From: CAZYWA01 sp964650975 [NCBI: uncultured bacterium]
GTDB lineage: Bacteria; JADJOY01
Length of the DNA stretch: 7,799 bases
Direction of reading: 5' to 3'
Assembly: GCA_964650975.1 (NCBI GenBank)
Contig: CAZYWA010000389.1
Location: 1-7,799, forward strand
Part shown: piece by piece, positions 1 through 6,161 of the stretch
Layout of the letters: each line of letters starts with the position of its first letter
Position numbering within the stretch: the stretch's first letter is position 1
Position numbers and translations under genes: made by a program
The notes under the pieces: generated by a model
The model's database searches: none
Told to the model about the DNA's origin: nothing
What the model saw: the letters and a program-made list of their open reading frames with translations, nothing else

Positions 1-19
1 TGGCCGTTTCGTCCGAGAT

Positions 20-51
20 TCGAACAGCTGATCGAAAATCGAACGAGCTGA
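20..51. repeat. Short imperfect direct repeat
   Basis: TCGAACAGCTGA (20-31) and TCGAACGAGCTGA (39-51) differ by one inserted base and sit in a locally AT-richer stretch. A paired operator for a neighbouring gene outside the window is possible, but no associated promoter can be identified. Confidence 0.3.
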
Positions 52-242
52 CGCTTTTTGCGCGTGTCGCCGCGCGGTTCGAGCCGTCGCGATCGAGTCG
101 ATTCCGGACCGCGCCGCGTCGGGATGCTGCGGGGCGGCACTGGTGCTGCTCGGACCGTCGGCGGGGGATCGGATCGCCGCCAGGCAGGACTCGAAAGGAC
201 TCGGGCCGGCTGGAAACGAATTTGCGCGTCAGATCCGGGGTT

Positions 243-284
243 CTGTCCGAGAGGAGCGGGGGCGCCAGCAAGCGAATCGGACAG
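243..284 (-). repeat. Inverted repeat downstream of the regulator gene
   Basis: CTGTCCGA (243-250) and TCGGACAG (277-284) form a perfect 8-bp stem with a 26-nt loop, starting 12 nt after the regulator stop. No T-run follows on the minus strand, so an intrinsic terminator is not supported. It may protect or process the mRNA 3' end. Confidence 0.35.
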
Positions 285-296
285 CAGCCGGCACGA

Positions 297-1724
297 TCAC
301 TCCCCCGGCTCTTTCAGCTTCTGCCATAGCGTCGACCGGCTGATGCCCAGGATCTCCGCGGCGCGGCTGCGGTTTCCGTTGCAGGCATTCAGCACCCGGC
401 GGATGTGAAGCTGGTCGACCTCCTCCAGGGTCAGATCCCGGAAGGGATATGCGGTGACCGACTCGTCCACCGCCGCCGGCGACTCACGCCGCTCGTTGGC
501 CTCGAGGTCCGCGCGCGTCACGATCTTGCCAGGTGCGAAGAGCGCCGCGCGCTCGACGACGTTGCTCAGCTCGCGCACATTTCCCGGCCAGGGGCGCCCG
601 ATCAGATACTCGAGCGCGTCGGGGCTGAAGCCGTGCAGCTCCCGGTCGACGCGTAACGCCGACTCCTCCAGGAAGTGCCGCGCCAGAACCGGGATGTCGT
701 CGCGGCGCTCGGCGAGCGGCGGGACGCGGATCGCCACGACGTTGAGCCGGTAGTAGAGATCCCGGCGGAACCGGCCCGCGCGCCCATCCGCCTCGAGGTC
801 CCGGTTGGTGGCGGCGATCAGACGCACGTCGACCGCTCGCGCCTTGACCCCTCCCACCGGCACGACTTCGCGCTCCTCGAGCACGCGCAGCAGCTTGGGC
901 TGCAGCTCGAGCTGCAGCTCGCCGATCTCGTCGAGGAACAGCGTCCCGCCGTCCGCCGCCACGAAGAATCCAGGCGCGTCCTCGTGAGCGCTGGTGTAGG
1001 CGCCGCGCACGTGGCCGAAGAGCTCGCGCTCGAAGAGCCCGTGCGGCACCGCGCTCGCGTTGACCGCCACGAACGCTTGAGCCGCGCGATCGCTCAGCAC
1101 GTGGATCGCGCGCGCCACCAGCTCCTTCCCGACGCCGCTCTCGCCGTGGATGAGGACCGGCGCGGCGCTCCGCGCCGAGCGCGCCGCCTGCTCGCGCACC
1201 GCCTGGATCGCGGCGCTCTGTCCCAGGATCCGTCCCAGTCCGTCGCGCGCAGCCAGCGCGGCCTTGAGCTGCTGGTTCTCGCGATCCAGGTCGCGCTCGT
1301 GGAGCGCCCTGCGCACCACGTGCAGCAACCGATCGGGCGAACAAGGCTTGGTCACGTAGTCGCGCACACCCTCGTGCATCGCGGCCACCGCGTCGTCGAG
1401 AGCCGCAAAGGCGGTGATGAGGATCAAGATCACGCCGGTCTTGCGGCGCCGCACTTCCCCGCACAGCTCGATCCCGTTCATCGACCCGAGGCGCACGTCC
1501 GAGAGCAACAAGTCGAAGGGCGCCACGTCGATGCGGCTCAGCGCGACCTCGGCGGATTCGACCGCCTCGACGTCGTAGCCGGCGCGCATCAGCACGCGAG
1601 CGAAGAGCCGGCGAGCGGCGGGCTCGTCGTCGACGATCAGGATGCGCGCGCGCGGCGCCCGCTCGCGCCCGTCGAGATCCTCGGCCCCGGTCGTTTCAGG
1701 CACTGCGCGCGCGGTCGATTCCAC
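297..1724 (-). CDS. NtrC-family sigma-54-dependent response regulator
   Basis: A 475-residue two-component regulator that, once phosphorylated, should use ATP to open sigma-54 promoters. After a 26-residue leader, the receiver domain (about 27-142) has D32/D33, phosphoacceptor D76, T104 and K126. A linker coiled coil (143-160) leads to the AAA+ domain (about 166-405): Walker A GESGVGKE at 194-201, the sigma-54 contact loop GAYTSA at 241-246, Walker [12 protein letters not shown] at 259-269, and [12 protein letters not shown] at 319-330 bearing the arginine-finger region. A Fis-type helix-turn-helix (about 430-471, [22 protein letters not shown]) binds DNA. The start is GTG 1724, with AGGGG (1731-1735) 6 nt upstream. 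No histidine kinase gene is seen beside it, so its partner and targets are unknown. It lies just beyond the tRNA terminator and should need its own promoter. Confidence 0.94.
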   Translation of the reverse strand: MESTARAVPETTGAEDLDGRERAPRARILIVDDEPAARRLFARVLMRAGYDVEAVESAEVALSRIDVAPFDLLLSDVRLGSMNGIELCGEVRRRKTGVILILITAFAALDDAVAAMHEGVRDYVTKPCSPDRLLHVVRRALHERDLDRENQQLKAALAARDGLGRILGQSAAIQAVREQAARSARSAAPVLIHGESGVGKELVARAIHVLSDRAAQAFVAVNASAVPHGLFERELFGHVRGAYTSAHEDAPGFFVAADGGTLFLDEIGELQLELQPKLLRVLEEREVVPVGGVKARAVDVRLIAATNRDLEADGRAGRFRRDLYYRLNVVAIRVPPLAERRDDIPVLARHFLEESALRVDRELHGFSPDALEYLIGRPWPGNVRELSNVVERAALFAPGKIVTRADLEANERRESPAAVDESVTAYPFRDLTLEEVDQLHIRRVLNACNGNRSRAAEILGISRSTLWQKLKEPGE

Positions 1725-1793
1725 TACGATCCCCTGGTGGTGGAGGCGAGTGTATCAGCAGCGGAAGGCCCGGCGGCCGGCCGCGAAACCACC

Positions 1794-1829
1794 AAAGAAC
1801 AACCCCCGGATCCAAGCTGGATCCGGGGG
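1794..1829 (-). terminator. Intrinsic terminator of the tRNA-fMet gene
   Basis: A perfect 12-bp stem, CCCCCGGATCCA/TGGATCCGGGGG (1803-1829), with a 3-nt loop is followed on the minus strand by TTGTTCTTT (1794-1802). It starts 3 nt after the encoded CCA. This should end the tRNA transcript and shield the regulator gene from read-through. On the plus strand no T-run follows the stem. Confidence 0.92.
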
Positions 1830-1832
1830 CCT

Positions 1833-1909
<77 letters not shown>

Positions 1910-1921
1910 ACGTGAAGATGC

Positions 1922-1950
1922 AGTGTACGGAGCACCCCCCGGGGTGTCAA
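1922..1950 (-). promoter_or_regulatory. Promoter of the initiator tRNA gene
   Basis: The minus strand has a perfect -35 box TTGACA (1945-1950), a 17-nt spacer, and -10 box TACACT (1922-1927). The tRNA 5' end is 12 nt beyond the -10 box, giving a short leader of about 5-7 nt. This is a convincing vegetative promoter. The spacer carries CACCCC-N2-GGGGTG (1933-1946), which overlaps the -35 box by two bases. Confidence 0.8.
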
Positions 1951-1958
1951 CGACGCCC

Positions 1959-1977
1959 GAAGAAGAGCTCCGCGAGC
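1959..1977 (-). terminator. Weak terminator-like hairpin after rluB
   Basis: About 30 nt after the rluB stop the minus strand reads GCTC-GCG-GAGC followed by TCTTCTTC. The stem is only 4 bp and the T-run is interrupted, so this is a marginal intrinsic terminator. It sits where one is expected, between the operon and the tRNA promoter. Confidence 0.25.
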
Positions 1978-2008
1978 AGGGCGAGACGCGGCGCGCGGCG
2001 ACGCTTGG

Positions 2009-2977
2009 TCACCGGTGCGAGCTTCGACGCCGGCGAGCGGGCGCCGCGGCTCCATCCTCGCGGGATTCCGCCGCCGGCCGGCCTCGACGCGCCTTCGGCG
2101 GAGTATTCGGCTTGCGACGGCCTCGCGCTCGATCCGATGCAGACGGACCCGTCCCGACTCGCGCCGGCGCCGCCCCTCGATTCGACACGGCGGATCCTAC
2201 TCTCGGCGCCGCAAGCGGTCCGGGCCGATCCGCGCTCGGGCGAGCGGACTCGTCAGAGAGCGACGCGTGCAGCTCCTCGATCTCCTGGTTCGTCAGCCGA
2301 CGCCAGTGCCCCGGAGCGAGGTCGCCCAGGCGCACCGTCGCATACGCCGTCCGGTGGATCCGCAACACCGGGAATCCGTGGGCGTCCAGCATGCGCTTGA
2401 CCAGATGGTTCCGGCCCTCGCGCACCGTCAGCTCGATCCAGCTGTTCTTCTCGGGCACCGCCAGGATGCGCGCCTTCTCCGCCCGGGCCAGGCCATCGTC
2501 CAGCCGAATCCCTACGTCCAGGCGACGCAGCAGCTCCGGCGTCGCGCGGCCCCGCACCTTGACGCGGTAGGTGCGCGGCACCGCGAAGGACGGATGCATC
2601 AGCCGGTGCGCGAGCTCGCCATCGTCGGTGAGCAGCACCAGGCCGTCGGCATCCCAGTCGAGACGCCCGACCGGGAACACGCGACGGTCGTACCCGGAGA
2701 GTAGATCCAGGATCGTCGCGCGGCCCTCCGGATCGGCGAGCGTGGTGAGCATCCGCCGCGGCTTGTGGATCGCCAGCACCACCCGCTCGCGGGGAGCCGT
2801 GGCGAGGGGCCGAGTGTCGACCTCGATCCGGTCGTGATCGGCATCCACCTGCGTGCCCAGGCGCCGCACCACGGCGCCGTTCACGCTCACCCGGCCGGCA
2901 AGCAGCATGCGCTCGGCCTCGCGCCGCGATGCGACGCCGGCCCGAGCCAGAACCTTCTGAATCCGATCGAGCGCCAC
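2009..2977 (-). CDS. rluB: 23S rRNA pseudouridine synthase, RsuA/RluB family, with basic tail
   Basis: The enzyme isomerises uridine to pseudouridine in rRNA; the family match favours RluB-type action on 23S rRNA, though RsuA/RluE/RluF subtypes cannot be fully excluded. An N-terminal S4 RNA-binding domain covers about residues 4-50 (RIQKVLARAGVASRREAERML). The catalytic domain has GRLDWDADGLVLLTDDGELAHRL from 104 with catalytic D107, then RTYRVKVRG at 135-143 and the conserved WIELTVREGRNHLVKRML from 180. Residues from about 242 to 322 form a low-complexity tail rich in Arg, Ala, Pro and Ser, ending RRRRSSHR. The start is GTG 2977: a TGA lies in frame 9 nt upstream of it, and GGTGA at 2984-2988 is a good ribosome site 6 nt away. 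It is the last gene of the trpS run, 74 nt after the acidic gene. Confidence 0.95.
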   Translation of the reverse strand: MALDRIQKVLARAGVASRREAERMLLAGRVSVNGAVVRRLGTQVDADHDRIEVDTRPLATAPRERVVLAIHKPRRMLTTLADPEGRATILDLLSGYDRRVFPVGRLDWDADGLVLLTDDGELAHRLMHPSFAVPRTYRVKVRGRATPELLRRLDVGIRLDDGLARAEKARILAVPEKNSWIELTVREGRNHLVKRMLDAHGFPVLRIHRTAYATVRLGDLAPGHWRRLTNQEIEELHASLSDESARPSADRPGPLAAPRVGSAVSNRGAAPARVGTGPSASDRARGRRKPNTPPKARRGRPAAESREDGAAAPARRRRSSHR

Positions 2978-3051
2978 CTCACGTCACCGAGCTCGCGGTT
3001 GCACCCGGGACCCCGAACGCGTCCACGATCCGCAGCAGCGCACCAACGCGA

Positions 3052-3318
3052 TCACTCTTCTTCGTCGTCCCAGTCCTCGGAATCGTCGTCGCTCAGGTCG
3101 TCCTCGTCGAAGTCCCCGTCGTCGTCATCGTCATCATCGGCGTCTTCGTCATCCTCGTCGTCGAAGTCGTCCGCGTCGAAGTCGGCATCGTCCTCGTCTT
3201 CGTCCTCTTCCACATCTTCTTCCTCTTCGGGACCGAGGACCACGAGCGCGGGCGGTGCCAGCGCCTCGTCGCGCTCCTCCCCGAGCGCGCCGCACGGCGT
3301 TTCGATTTCGATCGTCAT
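3052..3318 (-). CDS. Small polyacidic (Asp/Glu-rich) protein, function unknown
   Basis: I do not recognise a family. The 88-residue product has two parts: residues 1-30 are of ordinary composition (MTIEIETPCG, then APPALVVLGP), and residues 31-88 are 46 Asp/Glu out of 58, broken only by scattered Ala, Phe, Leu, Gly, Ser, Val and one Trp (F47, F52, F70, W83). No signal peptide or membrane segment is seen, so it is probably cytosolic and mostly disordered. Evidence that it is a real gene: a strong AGGAGG site 9 nt before ATG 3318, 4-nt spacing from scpB, and co-orientation with rluB. The acidic tract uses mixed GAC/GAT/GAA/GAG codons, so it is not a pure triplet expansion. Possible roles are DNA or RNA mimicry, a chaperone-like binder of basic proteins, or a partner of SMC-ScpAB; all are guesses. 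The RNA polymerase delta subunit is also acidic-tailed, but its folded N-terminal domain is absent here. Confidence 0.72.
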   Translation of the reverse strand: MTIEIETPCGALGEERDEALAPPALVVLGPEEEEDVEEDEDEDDADFDADDFDDEDDEDADDDDDDDGDFDEDDLSDDDSEDWDDEEE

Positions 3319-3322
3319 GGAT

Positions 3323-4120
3323 TCAATCCTCCTCCGCCGCCCCCGACGGCGGGATGGGCTCGAGGCCGTTGGGAACCGACCGCGGCGCGCTGGCACCGTC
3401 GATCTGGTCCAATCCCGGTGTTCGTGTTCCATCTGCCAAATCTTCGACCGGCTCGTGTTCCGACGACTCGCTCTCCGCCGATTCGAGCTCGGCCGCCATC
3501 ACGTCGTCGCCCGGCGGGTCGGTGATCCCCTCCGGCAGCAGCTCGCGCGGCACCTCGAGCGCATCGCCCATCTCGGCCGCGACCTCGCGAATCTCCTTCA
3601 AGGTCGGCAGCTCTTTCAAGCTCTTGAGGCGAAACACCTCGAGGAACTCGCGCCCGGTCCCGTAGAGCGCGGGCCGGCCGGGCACGTCTTTCTGGCCGAC
3701 CACGCGAATCAACCGCCGATCGAGCAGGGTCTTGATGACCGCACCGGTATCGACGCGGCGGATCGCCTCGATCTCGGCGCGCGTCACCGGCTGACGGTAG
3801 GACACCACCGCCAGCGTCTCGAGAGCGGGCTTCGAGAGCCGCGGCGGGCGCTCGGAACGAAGCATGCGGATCCAGCTCGAGTGCTCGGGGCGGGTGCGGA
3901 ACTGATAGCCGCCAGCCACCTCCACCAGGGTGAATCCCGCGCTGCGCTCGTCGAGCTCGGCACGGATCGCCTCCAGCACGGCGCGCACCTGCGCCGCCTC
4001 CACCTCGCCTAGCACCTTCTTGATCTGGGCCGGCGTGAGCGGCTCGTCGGACGCGAACAGCAGCGCCTCCACCACCGAGCGGTCGACGGACGTGGCCGTG
4101 GAAGAATCGGGTGACATCAT
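3323..4120 (-). CDS. scpB: Segregation and condensation protein B with acidic C-terminal tail
   Basis: ScpB is the winged-helix dimer that binds the middle of ScpA in the SMC-ScpAB chromosome condensin. The first winged-helix domain spans about residues 12-85 (VVEALLFASDEPLTPAQIKKVL), and the second about 95-165 with the family hallmarks LSKPALETLAVVSYRQPVTRAEI and GRPALYGTGREFLEVF. After about residue 190 comes a tail of roughly 70 residues rich in Glu, Asp, Ser, Pro and Gly with no recognisable fold; this makes the 265-residue protein longer than the usual ScpB of about 190-200. Two ATG codons are adjacent (4120 and 4117). The AGAGG ribosome site at 4123-4127 is 2 nt from the first and 5 nt from the second, so 4117 may be the true start. 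The gene follows scpA by 64 nt and ends 4 nt before the next start. Confidence 0.95.
   Translation of the reverse strand: MMSPDSSTATSVDRSVVEALLFASDEPLTPAQIKKVLGEVEAAQVRAVLEAIRAELDERSAGFTLVEVAGGYQFRTRPEHSSWIRMLRSERPPRLSKPALETLAVVSYRQPVTRAEIEAIRRVDTGAVIKTLLDRRLIRVVGQKDVPGRPALYGTGREFLEVFRLKSLKELPTLKEIREVAAEMGDALEVPRELLPEGITDPPGDDVMAAELESAESESSEHEPVEDLADGTRTPGLDQIDGASAPRSVPNGLEPIPPSGAAEED
3327..3335 (-). promoter_or_regulatory. Strong Shine-Dalgarno for the acidic protein
   Basis: The minus strand reads GGAGGAGGA here, containing AGGAGG (3328-3333) 9 nt before ATG 3318. It is the strongest ribosome site in the window and lies within the last codons of scpB. It decides the start at 3318 over the upstream in-frame ATG at 3432, which would overlap most of the scpB tail and yield an Arg-rich leader. 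Confidence 0.75.
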
Positions 4121-4162
4121 CGCCTCTTGAGCTTGGTCGAGATCGTGAGGCGGCGTCGAGAG

Positions 4163-4184
4163 TCTCGCGGAGCTGCGCGCGAGA
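4163..4184 (-). repeat. Inverted repeat between scpA and scpB
   Basis: TCTCGCG (4163-4169) and CGCGAGA (4178-4184) form a perfect 7-bp stem with an 8-nt loop, starting directly after the scpA stop. No U-run follows, so it is not an intrinsic terminator. It could be an RNA hairpin that affects stability or coupling between the two genes, or a chance pairing in GC-rich sequence. Confidence 0.35.
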
Positions 4185-5042
4185 TCACTCCTCGATGCGC
4201 GCGATTTCGTCGGCGACGCGAGCTTCCTCGTCGGCGTCCAGCGCCACGCTCCGCTCCAGCACGATCGGCCCGAAGGCTCGCTCCTGGGTGGCGCGCATCA
4301 CCCGGATTCGCACCAGCTCGAGGATCGCCAGAAAGGTGACGACCATCTCGTAACGCTCGGTGCCAGGCCGGGCGGCGGCGAGGAACGGCCGGAACAGCTC
4401 CTCGAAGAGCAGACTACCCTCCGGCGGAAGCAAGTCCAGGACGTCGTTGATGCGATCGGTGAGGCTCACCGATTCGAGAAATATCTGGTGGGCGTCGGTG
4501 CCGACGAGCCGTTCCAGAAGCCCGCGGAACGCCGTCACCAGGTCGAGGATTCCTGCGGCGACACGCGGGTCGGGCTCGTCGCCGAGCGGGTCCTGGCCGA
4601 GACCGCCGCGCACGAACTCGTCGCGCCCGAGCAGCGGCCGTGTCGCGAGCTGCTCGGCGGCCAGCCGGAACCGCTGGTACTCGAGCAGCGCCTGCACCAG
4701 CTCCGCCCGCGGGTCGGGGCCTTGATCCCCCGTGCCGTCCTCGGAGGGCGGTGTGGGCAGCAGCAGCCGCGACTTGATGTGCAGCAGCGTCGCCGCCATC
4801 ACCAGGAACTCACCGGCGACGTCGAGATTCAGCTCCTGGATCAGCTTGAGCGTCTCGAGATACTGCTCGGTGATGCGCCCGATCGGGATGTCGTAGATGC
4901 TCACCTGCTCCTTCCGGATCAGGTAGAGCAGCAGGTCGAGCGGTCCCTCGAAGACGTCGAGTGTCACGCGATACGCGTTTTCACCGCTGGGCGGCTGATC
5001 GTCGCCGCCCTCGGGCGCGTCGCCGGCACCCGTGTCGCTCAT
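4185..5042 (-). CDS. scpA: Segregation and condensation protein A (kleisin)
   Basis: ScpA is the kleisin subunit that bridges SMC heads and binds ScpB to form the bacterial condensin acting on the nucleoid. This 285-residue protein has the conserved N-terminal kleisin block FEGPLDLLLYLIRKEQVSIYDIPI from residue 31, the second block AGEFLVMAATLLHIKSRLLLP at 76-96, a charged middle region, and a C-terminal winged-helix segment around 231-264 (VVTFLAILELVRIRVMRATQ) for the SMC cap contact. The first 22 residues are an acidic, Gly-rich extension. I start it at ATG 5042, whose ATG shares four bases with the trpS stop; an open frame further upstream lies inside trpS and is not family-like. A GGTGG stretch 4 nt before the ATG is a weak ribosome site, in keeping with coupled translation from trpS. 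Its partner gene scpB follows after 64 nt. Confidence 0.96.
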   Translation of the reverse strand: MSDTGAGDAPEGGDDQPPSGENAYRVTLDVFEGPLDLLLYLIRKEQVSIYDIPIGRITEQYLETLKLIQELNLDVAGEFLVMAATLLHIKSRLLLPTPPSEDGTGDQGPDPRAELVQALLEYQRFRLAAEQLATRPLLGRDEFVRGGLGQDPLGDEPDPRVAAGILDLVTAFRGLLERLVGTDAHQIFLESVSLTDRINDVLDLLPPEGSLLFEELFRPFLAAARPGTERYEMVVTFLAILELVRIRVMRATQERAFGPIVLERSVALDADEEARVADEIARIEE

Positions 5043-6046
5043 GGAGCCACCGGCAGGCCCGCGGCGGCGCGCACCGACTCCATCGTCTGGCCAGCCACCT
5101 CGCGGGCACGGCGATTTCCGTGCTCGAGGATATCCGCGATGTAGCCGGGACGCGCCAGCGCCTCCTCGCGACGGCGGCGCATCGGCTCGAGCCCGGTGAT
5201 GAGGTGCTCGACCATCTCCTTCTTGCAATCGACGCAGCCGATCTGGGCCGTGCGGCACTCGGCCCCGATCGCCGCCACGCGCTCGGCGCTCGGGTGATAG
5301 AGGCGGTGCAGGTGGTACACGGGGCAGATCTCGGGGTCGCCGGGGTCGTTCCGCCGCTTGCGCTGCGGGTCGGTGAACATGGTCTTCACCTTGGCCCGCA
5401 GCGTGTCGGGAGAGTCGGCCAGGTCGAGCGAGTTGCCGTAGCTCTTGCTCATCTTGCGCCCGTCGGTCCCGAGCACCTTGGAGGCCTTGGTGAGCAGCGC
5501 CTGCGGCTCGGGGAACGTCACGCCGAAGAGATGGTTGAAGCGTCGCGCGATCTCGCGGGTGATCTCCAGATGAGGAAGCTGATCGACCCCCACGGGCACG
5601 TGGTGCGCGCGATACACGAGGATGTCGCCCGCCTGCAGCACCGGGTAGCCGAGGAAGCCGTAGGTGCTGAGGTCCTTACCGGAGAGGTTCTCCTGCATCT
5701 CCTTGAAAGTCGGATTCCGCTCCAACCAGCCGAGCGGCGTGATCATCGCGAGGATCACGAACAGCTCGGCGTGCTCCTTGACCTGCGACTGGACGAAAAA
5801 GGTCGAGCGCTCGGGATCGAGCCCCGCCGCAATCCAGTCGGCCACCATCTCGTGGACGTTGCCGGCGATCGTGCCCGGATTCTCGTACTCGCTCGAGAGC
5901 GCGTGCCAGTCGGCGACGAAGAAGAAGCACTCGTAGCTGTCCTGGAGCGCCGCCCAGTTGAGCAGCGCGCCGTGCAGATGGCCCAGGTGCTGGCGGCCAG
6001 TCGGGCGACTGCCGCTCAGCACGCGCTCGCGCTGCGTTCCGCTCAT
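5039..6046 (-). CDS. trpS: Tryptophanyl-tRNA synthetase with Cys4 iron-sulfur-type motif
   Basis: Class I aminoacyl-tRNA synthetase of 335 residues that charges tRNA-Trp with tryptophan using ATP. The N-terminus has the family start SGSRPTGRQHLGHLHGAL with the HIGH-type motif HLGH at 20-23. FFFVADWHAL (41-50), GYPVLQAGDILVYRAHHVPVG (133-153) and LPHLEITREIARRFNHLFG follow, and KMSKS sits at 198-202. C241, C264, C271 and C274 form C-x22-C-x6-C-x2-C, the spacing described for the [4Fe-4S] cluster of Thermotoga maritima TrpRS. I chose ATG at 6046 because homology starts there; the 62-codon open frame upstream overlaps the nucleotidyltransferase gene and is not TrpRS-like. The ribosome site is weak. 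The stop overlaps the scpA start as ATGA (5039-5042), which suggests translational coupling. Length is normal for bacterial TrpRS. Confidence 0.97.
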   Translation of the reverse strand: MSGTQRERVLSGSRPTGRQHLGHLHGALLNWAALQDSYECFFFVADWHALSSEYENPGTIAGNVHEMVADWIAAGLDPERSTFFVQSQVKEHAELFVILAMITPLGWLERNPTFKEMQENLSGKDLSTYGFLGYPVLQAGDILVYRAHHVPVGVDQLPHLEITREIARRFNHLFGVTFPEPQALLTKASKVLGTDGRKMSKSYGNSLDLADSPDTLRAKVKTMFTDPQRKRRNDPGDPEICPVYHLHRLYHPSAERVAAIGAECRTAQIGCVDCKKEMVEHLITGLEPMRRRREEALARPGYIADILEHGNRRAREVAGQTMESVRAAAGLPVAP

Positions 6047-6103
6047 GGCTGGCTCGCGACGAAGATGAGGGGCGAAGTCGAAACGGGGGGCCGAAGCGCG
6101 CGG

Positions 6104-6132
6104 AGAATAGCGACCTCCCCACAGCCGGGCAA
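6104..6132 (-). promoter_or_regulatory. Putative sigma-70-type promoter for trpS operon
   Basis: On the minus strand TTGCCC (6127-6132) and TATTCT (6104-6109) are separated by exactly 17 nt, each matching 4 of 6 consensus bases. It lies in the 115-nt gap after the nucleotidyltransferase gene and would start transcription roughly 50 nt before the trpS ATG. The position is right for the head of the trpS-scpA-scpB-rluB run. The consensus match is only moderate, so read-through from upstream is also possible. Confidence 0.4.
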
Positions 6133-6161
6133 GGAATCTCGGGCTCGAAAAGAAGCGCCGA

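Larger units (their letters stand above)
1..296. other. Non-coding stretch at left edge
   Basis: No convincing gene is seen. Plus-strand open frames here run antisense into the regulator gene and have Arg/Ser/Gly-rich products with no family features or ribosome sites. The first 60 bases are clearly less GC-rich than the rest and hold the short direct repeat and a CTTTTTG run; the remainder is GC-rich with AGGACTCG twice (186-193, 196-203). It may be the spacer before the next locus. Confidence 0.5.

Noticed and set aside
25-59. Possible plus-strand terminator: CAGCT/AGCTG arms followed by TTTTT
   Set aside because: The stem is only 5 bp with a long, poorly paired interior and the T-run is not adjacent; too weak to call.
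143-343. Small plus-strand ORF of 66 codons near the left edge
   Set aside because: No ribosome site, no recognisable product, and it overlaps the end of the regulator gene in antisense.
3055-3235. Apparent microsatellite of TCG/TCC/TCA triplets
   Set aside because: It is the coding sequence of the acidic tract with mixed codons, not a uniform tandem repeat.
2765-4012. Plus-strand frame with long serine runs
   Set aside because: The Ser runs are the reverse reading of the Asp/Glu codons of the acidic gene on the minus strand.
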